From: Panorpa germanica
Lineage: Eukaryota; Arthropoda; Insecta; Mecoptera; Panorpidae
Direction of reading: 5' to 3'
NCBI GenBank assembly: GCA_963678705.1
Contig: OY783210.1
Span: forward strand, 12,773,331 to 12,837,330
DNA: 64,000 nt
Shown: in pieces, positions 49,939 to 63,669 of the stretch
Layout: each line of letters starts with the position of its first letter
How positions within the stretch are numbered: position 1 is the first letter of the stretch
Notes under the pieces: generated by a model
Told to the model about the DNA's origin: nothing
Database searches by the model: none
The model's input: the letters and a program-made list of their open reading frames with translations, nothing else
Translations under genes and position numbers: made by a program

Positions 49939-50390
49939 AGGATTACACCCACTCACTGTTTTGATATTAAATTTACTGTTTTTATTTTATATTTTAATCT
50001 AGATTTCAGGTTTTCAAAATAGCCATTTCTTGTCACATTCGTGTTCTAATTTGAGTTTAGTTAATTTAGTTGGCGCGCATGCGTCGTTAGTAATATAAAT
50101 TTTGACAGTAAATAAAATTGCTGTTTTTAATAACAAGTAGCAATAGAAAATGTTTTTATTTCCTAATTTTTGACAAAGTGATATTGAACATCTTTTAAAT
50201 ATAAATTCCTCCGCATTTTGACAGGTTGTCACATTTTTGAGGTTATAATATAATATAGTTTTTTTTAATTTAATATTTTTAATTTAAAACATTGGAAAAA
50301 AATTAAATAAAAAATGGTACTGTGAATGACTGCGCGGATGGCCATATGCTAAACAATTTAAATTACATACAAAATACAAAATAAAATTAT
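49939..50390 (+). mobile_element. family A MITE, copy 4 (right end lost)
   Basis: It begins with a mutated terminus, ACACCCACTCACTG, and follows copy 1 through GACAGGTTGTCACATTTTTG and GCCATATGCTAAACAATTT. Similarity fades before the expected right terminus. Confidence 0.8.
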
Positions 50391-50672
50391 TGACTATTGT
50401 TAGATAGATAGCAATACTTTTAGGTAAGATAGTATACTAATAAGAAGTTTATAAAGGAACAAGTTTTTATTACGTAGCTGACAATAAAAATGCGGGTGAA
50501 TGAGAGGAAGGCTTGCTAAAAAAAACGTGAAATTTGTGTGGCGTATGGTAGATATATAAACTCTTAAAAAAATAAGATAAAATTCTAAAACTATATTTTA
50601 AAAAATCATAACGCTAATCTGTTAAATATCTGGATGCCCCCTTAAATTGTCTCCAAGTAATAATAACATTCA

Positions 50673-50773
<101 letters not shown>

Positions 50774-51078
50774 ACGAATGAAAACATACAACCATCTATT
50801 ACAACAATGGCACACATTCCTAAAGTATATTACCGTAAAAAGAAATTCATTACAAATTTTATTAAATTTATTAAAAATAAAATTAAAGGAGTCTATACAA
50901 GGAATGGAGCTTAAATTTCGTATGTAAAATATGAAAAATATATTGTCGTAAGAAGATACTGCTGGAAGAAATAGTTCCTATAGATATGTATATGTAGGAC
51001 TTACAATACATAAGCACACGTTAAAAATATCACAAAGCAAAGAGATTTCAATAGTGTTTCGAGTCGTCGAATTGAATG

Positions 51079-51900
51079 CAGTGGCGGGGTATTAAGTTTT
51101 AAATGAGGGGCTTTTATCAAAAGGTTATATGTCCAATATATTCATTCAGCACATGGCTTTTAAATGATATTTAATTAATTTAAAGTGCTTTATTGGCAAT
51201 GCAATGGGAAAAAATAATTATTTTCAAAAACCACGGTTCTTTAATAGTTTCAATCGCATCAGACGCATTGTATTAGTCGTATCGACAGTTGACAGAGACA
51301 TCTACGATAGTTAGTCAACCATATGATTACGATAATCGTCAATAGACACTAGATAATTGTCATTCAGATAGCAGGTCTCAGTTTTTATACACTAGCTGTG
51401 TAATGGCCTTTCTTTTATCTTCGTTTAATATGATAAATTCAGTGTGTTTGATGCGAGCCGTGAGGTTCTGTGAACGCTTGCCTTTAACATTTACCTTTTG
51501 TGGAGGTATCATTAAAATTCATTTCTATAAATGCAACTATTTTAATTTCTTAATTGATGCAACATATATTACATATGCTTAATCGATAAGAGCGATTTTT
51601 GTTATAGAAATCATCATTAAACAAGTTTCTGATACAATTAAATCAGGCTTGTCTTTGGCAATATCTTACATTGCTTAGGAAACAAGTTTGTCTTAGTTAT
51701 TCGCTTTATAAGACTTGTAATATTCTGATCATTACACAATGTTTATTTATTTCTCATCTGACAAAATGACAACTATAAAAATTTTGATATTTAAATGTTT
51801 GATAACTTTAAAAATGGTGCACAATTTAAAAGTCCAGTTACTATTCCAAAAATCTTATGAAACTTAAATCCTCCTACACTTCCCGCAAATACCACCACTG
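51079..51900. mobile_element. candidate element with CAGTGGYGG ends
   Basis: CAGTGGCGGGGTATTAAG at the left and TACCACCACTG at the right, with CTTCCCGC just inside the right end. It spans 822 bp with no coding frame. The inverted match is short and no target duplication is visible, so the pairing is tentative. Confidence 0.3.
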
Positions 51901-51904
51901 GTAT

Positions 51905-54015
51905 AACTGCATTTAGTTTATAAAAATGTGAAAATCATTGTAGAAATGTAGCAGAAGTTTTCTTATAAGAAAATGCAAATTGCAGGAATATATTGAAAGA
52001 AGACATATGTTATGATAAAAATATCTAATTCACAAGGGAAATCTTTATAGAAATATTAACAAAACATGTATATGTATATATCCTTCTTCCTCTCATCCAT
52101 TGTCGTCAGTGTTGTTGTAAAGTACACGGAAAAGGATTTCTTGAAAATAAAATCTGATGCAGCGACATATGCAGGAACTAGGAAGTATAGCTAGCTATTT
52201 CTTATTTATGAGTACGAGCTAGAAATATACACTAGTAGTACCAGTGGACCGCTTGAGGCAGCTGGAGACCTGAAGAATGAGGAAAAATTAAATTGTTACT
52301 AGATAGAATTGAGTCGAACTCGTAAAAATGATCTGGAACAAAAATTTAAAAAATTAGAATGTGCTTTACACTTCTACAGTACACGTGCTTCAGGAGTAGT
52401 AAAACTGAAGTAACTTAATGCCGGTATAATTCTTTACTTAAATTATTGAGCTTATGAAACTATGCCATTCTATTTTTTTATGTTAAATACATTCCAGTTA
52501 CAATCTTTGGTACCGTTATTTTATTTTATTAAGTAATTTGCGTTGATTGTGTAAATTGCGTAATTTACGCGTTGGTGATCTTGCTTTGTCGTAACTTAAG
52601 TGGTTGTAAATCAGTTTGAACCAATAACAAACACTGGCTTTAATTTAGATATCTTTAATTCACTAGTTATCGAAATACAATCTTAATTTTATGACTTTAT
52701 TCACTTGTTATAACTAGAACAATTATGTTTATTGATAACAGGAATGAAACGGTTTGAAAAGAATGAAAGGAATGTGGAGTGTTTGAAGGCAGTTGGATAG
52801 ATTAAGAAATGATTTGTGAATAAGTATTTGATTAGGATTGAATTGATTTGATTGTTGGTGTGATGTCTTCGCAGTGCAGAGAAGAATGCACGAGATTATG
52901 CTATAAAAACGTTTAGGTAAAGGAGAATCAGAGTGTCTTAAGATGGGGATAAAAAAATTAGTCATTTCTAATAGGAAATTTCAAAACGAATGTTTTGGAC
53001 CGTAGATGGTGCTAGTGTTGGTTTTCGTCCAAGCGACAAAAGCGTTTTCCTCTTAAAATTTTGTTCCAAAGCACTGAATAAGATAGAATATATATTTTAG
53101 TAAAACATTACGTTTAAGTTCAGTCCAACCTAACACACACACACACATACATAGTAATATACATATAAACATACACGTATATAAAACCAGTAGAAGTTTT
53201 AGTTTTTCCCCTTCTTAGTTCTTTTGACGTGTATGTTTAGAAATTATAATAAGATAAACTTTTCAACACTTACCACCGAAGTAAGTAAGTTACTTCTTTC
53301 ATATATAAAGTCACTTTGTCCACCATATTTCTTGTATATGGAAGTTTAGATTTATATACAAGTATTACAGAATAAATTTAAGTTTATTTTTCTCTTCTTT
53401 TACTTATCCTATACTGTATATAGTCACTAGATGTCACGTACAGGGTCGATACTTCCTTTTCTATAAAAATGTTGTGAATAACTAACTCTAAAAAGTGACT
53501 TACATACTTCAAAATTGTTGCGAAAAAATGTTTGTCATGATGAATATTTTATTATGTTCAATAAACCTGCAAAAGTAATGTACCATCCACCCATATATTT
53601 GATGTTCGCTGTTCGCTGGGTTTTGTATGTGAAAAATCGTAATTGTAAAAGTTTGACTTTTAACTTTTACTTGCGTATGTCTTTAGAAAAATGATTACTG
53701 CATCATAATGCATGGTTATACGTCAAGCAACAGGCACAAAGCATATTATGAACATGTTAGCGATTTGTTGTAAAAAATTTAGTGTCAAACGAAACTATAA
53801 CGTTTATTTTTTAATATTACCATTCGGACAATAACATTAATAATGCAAGTCAGGTTATGAAAAACTAAAACCTAGTTTGTGACAGGTGGTTTTGTGAATT
53901 TGCGAATGAATGTGACAGCGCTCCAGGCGAATTGTTCTGTTATGAGCGTCACATTTTTCATCAACAACGTTCAGTCCTTGCTAGATCTGTGTACAGAACT
54001 ATGGGTTAGTATAAG
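51905..54015. other. AT-rich DNA, no gene
   Basis: It contains the AC microsatellite at 53132. Frames in 52730-52965 are compositional. Confidence 0.5.
53132..53147. repeat. (AC)8 microsatellite
   Basis: Short AC run; a similar one lies at about 29742-29754. Confidence 0.85.
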
Positions 54016-54019
54016 CTAC

Positions 54020-54308
54020 AGAAATAGCTTAGAAAAAAAAGTATAAGAACAATTTTCTAGATAATTTCATGATCTACAACTTTGGTCTGATCTATTTTTA
54101 TGATAAAACTTACCGTTTACCGGAAAAATTGAAAAACCATTTTTATTGACTTTTAACCTTGAATAACTTTCTATGCAGATGTGCGATCGGTGAAGACTTT
54201 TAGTATTTTATTTGTAATAATGTCCCCAAGGTGTATACCAACTTCCAGCTCTATGCGAAATATAGCTAATTTACCCATATTTTATTGTTTATTTTGACCG
54301 GATTATTC
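54020..54308 (-). repeat. family G repeat, copy 2 (uninterrupted)
   Basis: It carries GATCTACAACTTTGG, GCAGATGTGCGATCGGTGAA and GTTTATTTTGACCGGATTAT. It is continuous at CTATGCGAAATATAGCTAAT, where the copy at 28733 is split by family D, so it serves as the empty-site reference. Confidence 0.75.
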
Positions 54309-55360
54309 ATGATTTAAAGCGGAAGAAAGTAGAACCTAATGGCAAAAACATTAAAATAAACTTTATTAATAATAATAATTATAAGACACTATTTTCTGAG
54401 TGCTGTTAGGTTGATAAAGGCCCCTCAGTTTATGTAAGACTTCGATTATGTTCTTCAATCTAAAGCTAATTACTGACAAAATTGCGTCAAGTGTTTCAAT
54501 CTACGAGAATTTAAGCATTATTAGATTCTTTACCTAATGTTTTTGAAACCATTTAATTTTTATCTGTGGTCTGCATCTCATAATTAATTTAATTGTATGC
54601 TTTACTTATTCTGATGAATCATGAAAAACAAAATAATCTTGGTGGAGATTTTTGGCTAGTCCAATTTCTATGAAACGCTACTCTGTACAGCGTCTAGCCG
54701 CTATTAAACCTGAGTATATACTTGTACGTAAAACTATACTAAAGCTCTAGTTCTAGCTCATATCTCTAATAATGTTATTATAAGTTGAGGTATGGGAATA
54801 TAACAGTGTGGCATGTATCGTATATACGTATAACAGAGTGGTATACTTTACGTTAAGAGTGTATACGGCTATAAAACATATGCATTAGATAGTCTTTTGC
54901 GAGTTGAATTTAAAAGATGTATCCATGGCACTAGCACTCTCCTATGTCGTAGAGTGAATGTACTCCCTTCTGCATATCAGTATTATGGCGCCTTTTTACT
55001 GCATCTACATATCTGCGGAGAGTACTTATACCTTCGTCAAAGCATTACTGCAGTAACATAGACATAGACGCAGATGTAGACGGACGATCTACAGAAGCCG
55101 TGTGAACTCAGACTTAATTCGAAAACAAATTCAATTTCTACTTGTAAAATCGAATTTAGAAACTTATTTCTTTAGAATAATAGTAAGTAAGTTTTTCTCA
55201 GAACAAAAAGTGATTATGCTACAATTGAAAATCGGAAATTTGTTTCTATTAATTAAATATATTTTAAGCGCATCCAAAGATAGGTCTACCTAGCTTTCTA
55301 TGCTGGGGAGGGTCAGTGGTCAATTAGTAATAAGGTCTTACCGACAAAAAATAAGTATAT

Positions 55361-55709
55361 AGCCGTCCGCACATGGGTCGACGATTGCAAACGCGAGCCC
55401 CGAATCTGCCTGAACCGAATGAGTATGGAACGAATACGAATACGAAACTGATTTGAAATTGGTTTTTTGAGCGACTGTGTTTCTTTGTCGCAGGGTAATT
55501 ACGTTGCATGCTTTTGATGGTGACATCATGAGCAGAGATGTGCACAAATACTATTCAAAAGTATTTAAATACATAAATACGCACAAATACTTCATAATAC
55601 GGCACAATAAAATTCTATAGTCACGAAAACACGGCTCGTTTTTCGTTTTCGTTGGAAACTTCGTTCGCGGCTTATTTGCAATCAGTCAACCCATGTGTGC
55701 AAAAGGCCT
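55361..55709. mobile_element. family E MITE, complete copy
   Basis: About 349 bp with long imperfect inverted ends: GCCGTCCGCACATGGGTCGA at the left and, read inward from the right, GGCCTTTTGCACACATGGGT. The second segment of each arm also matches (GATTGCAAAC / GATTGCAAAT). The centre has GAGCAGAGATGTGCACAAAT. Confidence 0.75.
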
Positions 55710-56822
55710 AAATGTGTTGTAGAACGATACAGACAACATTTCATCTGAATTTGAATTTACTTGACGTCTAGTCCTTAAAATTAAACAACCCTTACAAAAG
55801 AAAGAAAAAAAAAAAACGTCTCTGAAACGAGGATTGTCCTTTTCAAATATCTCATACTATTTCATATTAAGAGAGGTTCCCCGACTTTGTCACAATCTGG
55901 GTTATTTTTAAGTGTATTTTTTCAAGCACCGTTTTTAAACCTATGGAGTTTATTATATTGTATCTTAGTGTATTAAGAAAGATAATTTCTACAATCCTTA
56001 AGATGTGAATCTTTACGAAAGTGTAACAGACAGCGAAACAACAAAAATAATGTTTTCACTAAAATATTTTTACATTCGTCACCGTATTAATAATTTAAAT
56101 AAATATTTGTGCGCTTGTGTAAATGCGACTTTAAGTGTTAAATGCACAAGATGTATATGAACATATCTTATGCTTTGTTGATAGAAACAATAAACAAAAC
56201 ATATTCTTCTCAAGCCAAGACAAATTCGCTAGAATAAACGTAATATACTTGTGCAACGCTCCACGAAATAGGAATGGTGTGGGGTAACTGGGGGCGGTGC
56301 GCTGGGCGCAGATGCTAGCATACGATTTGAACCATTACTCAACAGCATTCTTGTGATTACTTTAATGTGTTATTTACTTACTTCTCTACGTGAGATACAT
56401 ATTAATAAAACTTTTTTATCTGAAGATAATAAAATATCTTTAACACGATCTCTATTTTAATGTAAACTGCATTAAATAATAAAATGCTACACGTCTACTG
56501 AATTATGTTGCACTATTATGTTATAAAACACAGTTTATGATTAAAGTAGTTATTACTTAGTGTATTTTAGAGTAATAATATTACTTGTACTAGAGAATGA
56601 TAATTACAAAGTTTATGGATGCAACAAAATCTAAATACATTACACTCAAGTTCAATGTATGTGTGTTTGTATTTTATTAGTTTGATTGCAGTGACATCTC
56701 GTATTGCAAAACAACAATAAAAAGTTAAGAGATAATGCATTCGTTGTTGTTATAGTTTCCTTTTGTCTTAAGGATAATACATACAATATTCCTTGAAACA
56801 ATTTAATATCCATATGTACACT

Positions 56823-56880
56823 AAGGCCCTCCGCACACGACGCGACTGGTTGCAAACCTTAGCCCCGAATCTAAAGTAAA
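56823..56880. mobile_element. family E MITE terminal fragment
   Basis: AAGGCCCTCCGCACACGACG followed by GACTGGTTGCAAACC and AGCCCCGAATCT matches the left arm of the copy at 55361. Nothing beyond is recognisable. Confidence 0.55.
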
Positions 56881-56919
56881 TGGATGTGTTTTCTCTTTTA
56901 TAAGTATAAATGATCATCT

Positions 56920-57045
56920 ATTAATTACGTCACACACAAGGAGAAGTCAGGAAGGCTTCAAAGTGTATCAAGATTTGACAAGGTGGAAGATTCATAAACA
57001 TCGTGACGTCACATACAATCTAAAATTCAACACCCACAAAAAGAA
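56920..57045. repeat. family H repeat
   Basis: ATTACGTCACACACAAGGAG through CGTGACGTCACATAC and ATCTAAAATTCAAC; partner of 33360-33575. No clear termini. Confidence 0.55.
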
Positions 57046-57049
57046 ATAC

Positions 57050-58550
57050 TTAAAGTAGTATAATTTTTTTTAATTGTTTTATCTACAACAGGTACTTAAA
57101 AATCAGCCCTTGTAATATTTAGTATAATTTTTATCTAACAATAAGTTCTAAAATAATATCTAAGATTTAATAGTTTACTTTTGTAATTATACCCTGATAT
57201 TAAAACAACTTTTGCTATCGTATTCACATATAACTTTATATAAAACAACTTGTTTTTATCTTATCAAGGTATACTCGTATTTTAAAGCAGTGTTCAATTG
57301 AACTTATTGTTTCTAATATTAGTACCGGTGTTTCATTTTAAGTATGTACCCCAAAGTAACTTCAGAAGTTAGTTTACCGCTCTTGGCTAAGTGGAATAAA
57401 GTGAATTGTATGTATTTCAAATGTGCAGTCGATTTGAAGTCAAATCGGGCTACATATTTCCTCGTTTTTTTTTCTTTTTGCTACTTCTTATTGGATGTAT
57501 ATAATGTATTTTGAAAAGGACTCAAAAATTTTGCTCAGATAATGCATCCTTAGATTATAAAACATATAAGTTTAAGTGTTTTCTCCCCAAAATTGAAACA
57601 TGAATATTTTTTGAGAAATTATTAGCAATATCAAGAAAACATAGTCACTTTGTCAAGTAACCATCCTATTTAGATCACTGTTAAGAATGTTCTTAAATTT
57701 ATTAGACAACTACATAATAAAATAAAGAATTAAATTAATTATTTTTAAGATGTGTATTTTGAAATTTAATATACAGGATATGAATGCTTTTTTAATGCAC
57801 TGGTTACAAAAATATGCTTTAGAAATGTAAGATGTAGTTGTTTTTAAAAGTGTACAATAACTACGGTTTAGAGTCAACTTAGTTTATTCGTAGGAACTGA
57901 TACAGTAAAATGTTCAATAAAACATAATACGTTAATGTTATATCGACGATAAATAAAATCGTAATCGTAAATATGTGCAAGAGCTGTGCATTATATTTCT
58001 ATAGTACAAGTATACTTCATTATATGTAGTATTTGATTATTTAGCTAATCAAACATAGTAATGTCGAAGCGGTACAACTGTTAGACACTCTTGGAATAAT
58101 ACGTTGGCTTAAGAGTGGCCAAAGCTATTGAAAATGAATGAGTATTTACACTGGAATATTATTAATTGTAAATAGCAATAAATGTTTTGTTAATTATTAA
58201 CATATGTCGCACCAATTTTTTGCTCATAATGGATCACGTCTCGTGCTGTTATTACGTTCCATCATGAATATACATTTTTGTTATTTAATACGTTTTCCTA
58301 CCTCTCTGAATGGGATGCATTTAGTCCACTTAAATTTGTTTAGTTGCATCTAATATTATCTAATTTCATATTGTATTCCTGGCTTTCGTTCTAAGGAGAC
58401 TAGAAATTTACTTTTCTACATTTTAAAATATCAACAGTGTTATTATTTTGAGCAGCCCAACTATCAATGATTCCAACGAATCATACTTAGTAGTGTCCAA
58501 ATTAAAATGAAAAAAATGACATAATTTTACATAATAGTCCAATAAAATTT
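57050..58550. other. AT-rich DNA, no feature seen
   Basis: No repeat partner, exon or signal found. Confidence 0.5.
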
Positions 58551-58556
58551 GGATTT

Positions 58557-58800
58557 AACCTCGGAATAAAAAAAAATTAGCTGTAATTTTTGACAGACCT
58601 TTGTTTTGACGCTCTGAATACTTGCTAAGAAGTCTCATCCAATCTTATGTCTGCGTCTTAAGATATTTGAGGTTAAAGGTCACAAAAATCATTTTTTTTT
58701 TGCAATTATTTCGTTTCGTACGCAATGGGAAGTAAGTCTTTAGAAAGTCGAAACAAGGGTTTACGCAACGTTTTAGCTTATTATATTTTATTCCGAGGTT
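58557..58800. mobile_element. short MITE with AACCTCGGAATAAA ends
   Basis: 244 bp with inverted ends AACCTCGGAATAAA and TTTATTCCGAGGTT and TA next to each end. The interior includes TTTGAGGTTAAAGGTCACAA, reminiscent of a family G block. Confidence 0.65.
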
Positions 58801-59374
58801 TACCTTTTCTTACCTTATTTGATTGTACTATAGAAATAATAGAAATTTTGTGCATCTCCATACGTAGTTCAGGTCCGCTTGCTTAGTACATATCGGTAGC
58901 GAATTTGTCTACTTATTTAGAACGTTAAAATAAACAAGGAAACAAAAAGAATCATTAGATTAAATTATTATGAGGGTAAATTCTAAATGTATGTCTAAAT
59001 GTAAAGAAACAAATCTATAATGTCTCTCATAAACAGTAACTTCATTAGCTAAGTCAATTAACATCGATAGCTTTAACAGCCACTTTAAAAAACACCCTTT
59101 GAAGTAAATAAAAAGATGTTAAATTTTCTAAAACAAAAATACTCTTTTCTGTAAAACTCACTTCATTAGTTGATGAAGCTTCTCGTTTTAAATATTCATG
59201 TGTGTGTAAGTTTTAAAAGTTGTAAAAATGCTACGGACGGACCGGCTCTAAACAACTGAACGACTGAACAAGAGGAAAGTATTTGAAACACAGAATAATT
59301 ACAACGCGACCTGTTTTTACGCTGGTTTTTAACTCCTTTTTAATGTACTTAGTAATGGAACATGCCCCACTGGG

Positions 59375-59475
59375 GTCCTTCGATATAAACGGTTTAGATT
59401 TGCGTTATATGGCCCGCTGCGAGTTGCGATCATTCTCTAAAATTAATTAACTTTCGTCAATCAACTCCTGCTCGT
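59375..59475. other. possible conserved non-coding element
   Basis: A compact non-repetitive, non-coding stretch with TTGCGTTATATGGCCCGCTG and AAAATTAATTAACTTTCGTC. It has homeodomain-type TTAATTAA and stands out in base composition. Only complexity and composition support it. Confidence 0.2.
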
Positions 59476-60254
59476 TCACTACACCCCCTTATCTAACACC
59501 CCTTGCCCTGCCCGCCCCCCTCACTTCATTCAAGTTCGATGAACGGAATACTGATTAGATTTATTACGGCTATTTGCTTTAACATATTTTTCTTTTTCAA
59601 TTCGTTAAATTCCTTTTAGGAATGTTACCCAACCCCCCACCCCGTACATAAAACTGTAGTATAAACTTGCTTCTTTATAGTTTTTATGGAATTCAACCAA
59701 CTTTTATTATCGAGCTTTCAAATTTATTCCCGACTAACTTTGTATTTGATGCGATGACATTTTATATATTAATGGTGGGATATAACAATATGCATTTATT
59801 TTCTAGTTTAATGTATTCAAGAGTTACTGTTCTAAAATGATACAAAGATATGGAAATGCAAGCTAAAGTTGTGTTGCAATAAATTGTTGTACATACATAC
59901 AGATATCACGAAAGCTGTCGTATTAACTTCTTTGTAAGAGTTATGTTTTAAGTAGGCGGAATTAAATATATTACTATAAAATATAAATCGGAATATATTG
60001 GAACATATTTACACTTATTCTTGTGAATGTATTCATCAGATTAACAAATTGGTTAAGTTAAATTAAAACAAACACAGTTATAAATGAAATTACGAGAGTT
60101 TGGTGGTGATTCATGCTTCAAAGGGGTTATTTATTAAAGCCCGATACATTTACGATATGATGATGAATGTTACTTTATTCGTTCCTTTATACATTATACA
60201 AAAATTAATGAGACAGTTGTTGTTCATTATATCGTAAATTTATATGGTACAACT

Positions 60255-60670
60255 CAGAGGCAGAATTAGGGGGTGGCAAACAGAGCAATGGCCCGGGGCC
60301 TCGCTCTTGTAGGGGTCTCGCACTCTCGAGGAACAGCCCAAATAGAAAAATTCGTTATTATATATATATAATAACTATATATATATGTATATGCTATATA
60401 TATATTTGAATATCTTGCCTCGCGCTTTAGAAAACCCACTTGCATCTTTGCTTATATCTTTTAAGACACCCATGTACCTTAGTTTTTCTTTATAAATATT
60501 TGTCGCCTTTATGCTTGTTAACTTTTATAAATCTACCAATATAAAATTTTAAAACTCTACATTTATTTATTTATAATTTGGGAATTTTTCATCAATCATC
60601 ATCAAAAATATTTGCTGTCAATTTACATAAATTAGACAAAGAACAAGTGCCCCGCAAAGATCTGCCACAA
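60255..60670 (+). mobile_element. family B element, copy 2
   Basis: It aligns with copy 1 over GGGGCCTCGCTCTTGTAGGG, TTTTAAGACACCCATGTACC and TGCTTGTTAACTTTTATAAA. Its left end is CAGAGGCAGAATTAGGG. An AT microsatellite (about 60358-60410) has expanded inside, and the right end is eroded. Confidence 0.7.
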
Positions 60671-60698
60671 CTTGTTTTAAGCATAAACTGTTGTAATT

Positions 60699-60765
60699 TA
60701 AACTATACACAGTACAGGTTTATTTAACATAAAAAAGTTTACGTGTTACGTAACATTTTTTAAGT
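60699..60765. mobile_element. family C MITE fragment
   Basis: TATACACAGTACAGGTTTATTTAACATAA-like start followed by GTTTACGTGTTACGTAAC; only about 65 bp can be aligned. It lies just beyond family B copy 2. Confidence 0.45.
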
Positions 60766-60769
60766 TAAC

Positions 60770-63260
60770 GCTTAAATGCACTGTGTTGGAAATGTGCAAT
60801 GAACTATTAAAATGCTTATGGAGCTTCTATAAAACACTAAACAGACAAACTGTTTGTTATTTCAAATCGGCAACAATCTATCCTAAACATATAATATATC
60901 TTACAAGTCAATAAATAATTTGACGTGGTTTTTTCATGCGCTGGTAAAAACCAAGTTTTATCCAAAGTAAATAAATTTAACCAGCAGAATTTATTAAATT
61001 ATTTATGAGAGATTATCCAATCAAGTTTTAGGCAGGCAGACCTGTTCAACAAGATATTATAGAATTCGGCTAATATGTCTTAAATCATTTGTTTCAATAT
61101 GACGTCACTCATTGACCGTTTAACTTATGTATTTAAGCTACTCATCAAATTATATTCTATTATACTTGCAGTTAAATATTTTCTAATTATTTCCACAGAT
61201 GTTTTTTCTTCATTTTAAATCTTAATTTTTAATAGTGACATTACATTTATATAACTCCCTCCTACAACTTCAGTCCGTCTGCGCATCTTTTAAATATTTG
61301 AATTATTAAAGTAACCGTCGAGTATTCAAAGAAAACAAAAGTAGAAAATGAAAAGATCTCATAATACTTATCTGACTGAGATGATAACCATACATGACTA
61401 GTCTTCACCCTCAACCTCACTCACACCTCCACATCACCCCCTTTTCCATCTTCTTCCGCCAAACCTTCGACCCTTAACAATATTCCATAAACAATATAAT
61501 TTTGTATTTTTAGAAATTGAAAACAATTATCTTTATATTCATATAACAAGAATAAAAGCTGAACGTCTAATTTATTCATTAGTTTGCTAGATATAACTGA
61601 TTTAATTTAATTTGTAACGGGGTGAGTGAGAGGAATTGGTAGGATTTTGAAGTAGGAGTAGGAGAAAGTGGGAGGTTTTTACGAATTCAAAAACAAAAGA
61701 GAACAAATTTCACAACAAAATAATACCACTTTTAAACTCGTCAAAATAACAATACACCATTTTCTATTTCTTTGTACAGCATATAATCAGATTTATTATT
61801 TAAATTACAATAGGATAACGTTCAGGAGATTTCCGTGTATTTTGAATTTTACAAAAAATACATCTAATTTATTTTAGAAAACAATTGGTCACAAACTGTG
61901 TCTTGCATTGTTTTGTATCATCTAATTCTATTCAATTTTGTTGTGTATTGTAAACTATTTTTTTTTACCATAGTTTTACCATGACATCTTGTAGTTGTAC
62001 TTTGATGTTGTGTTTTTCTCGGATGGCTTGGATGGTACTGTTTCTTTCTTTATTAGATAGCCGCGTTAGTACCTATTTGTTTTAAATATTCTTTATTGTG
62101 ACAATGAGATTTAATGGGTCATCTGAAATACGTCACGAAATATTCCTCCGTTACCATTTGCTATCTTCGTTTATCAAATTATCTTTCCACCCTTCTCTTA
62201 GTGCTGGCTAATCGAATCCGTTTGTATTATAGTCTTGTAACAACTACGAAAGCATTAAAAAGTAACATAACTCCCACGCACACTAGTGTCAAATAAAATT
62301 TAGTTACTACTATATACATCGTTTTAATTATTTTTAGTTTGTATTATTACTTTAGTATTATACTCGTATCTGATCAATTCAAGTATTACAGAAACTTCAG
62401 TTTTTATTCCTACGTTTTCTAACGAATATAATCTGCTTTTTTCTTCTCCAACAATAGCTACATTTTTGTAAAAGCTTAACATGTTTATGTTTCTTAAATA
62501 TGCAGTCTTTGTTTACAAAATCTTATTTATAAAATCTACAAAGCAAATTGGGCTTTTTTTATGTATATTTTTGTAAGCTTTCACACATTATTCTTGTCAG
62601 AAGTTAAAACGATTTTACCTATAAAGCTTTGCTCCAATCATATAATCTATTGTGACAAAAATAGCTCCTTTTTATATCTTGAAAATCTTTAAGAATGCTA
62701 AGCAGATTCAGATTGGTAGTGTACCACCCTGTGTGTACCTTTATCATCTTGAAAATCATTATTATTGGACCTGTACTAGTATGTATGTATGTATGGAGGA
62801 GCCAGAAAAACATTTTGTAAATCTTTTTAAAAAATATATATGTGTACCTATACAACCATAGTCGTATTTCAAAATATATTTATAGGAAATTGTTACCAAG
62901 TTAAATCATAGTATGTTTTTAATTGGTTCTTCCTCGTATAGAATTCTGATAGAATTTAGCATCGAAAATAGGTAGACGTTAAAACGTTTTTCACACATAA
63001 ACTGCAGTAGCATTCCCATGATAGATGAAAAGAGTTCCTAAATCCCCACTTTCATAAAATATAAAGAAAGTGGCATAAGTATTCTTAAATACGTTCATAG
63101 TGACCACTTACTTTTCTTGTTACTTTATAATTTTCACATATTTTTTTCAACTACTACTTTTATTATATTATTAATTGTGTGCCTTTCGGCTTTACAATAT
63201 ACATTCATATATTTCTTAAAACATTTCATAGAATTTCAACTTAAAATTAAACTTAAACTA
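60770..63260. other. AT-rich DNA, no feature seen
   Basis: No repeat partner. Frames at 61668, 62114 and 62619-62861 lack any domain and look compositional. Confidence 0.5.
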
Positions 63261-63264
63261 TTCT

Positions 63265-63575
63265 AGACCTTTCTCTTTCTACAAGTATTTTCTGCTTCCT
63301 CTTCCTTGACCCTCTCCCTTCCTGTTCCCTGCATCTCCTTCCTTCTCACCGTTTCCTTCTTCTCCTTCCTTTTTGCCTGTACCTCCATCTCTCACCTTTT
63401 GCCTTCCTTGGTCCCTCTCGACAAACCCTCTATTATCTTTGCACCATTCTTTCTTCCTTTCAGACTTCATTTTCTCTATCCTGCCTTTTACCTCCATCAC
63501 TCTGTTTAGACATAAACCTTCTGGTTTTTCACTTCCTCCTTCATTTTCCTACTGCTGCCCATCCTGTCCACACAA
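63265..63575 (-). repeat. long purine-rich tract (minus strand)
   Basis: About 300 bp almost purely pyrimidine on the + strand (runs such as CTTCTCCTTCC). On the minus strand it contains AGAGGGTTTGTCGAGAGG, also present at 42112-42129 on the + strand within a similar tract. Open frames in it on either strand reflect composition only. Confidence 0.6.
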
Positions 63576-63669
63576 TCATCCATCTATTTCAACTATTTTA
63601 ACTACTATTATAGACTTATTATTTTGTTTATTATTTTGCGAGTTATTTCGTTGTCAGCCTTGGAACAAA

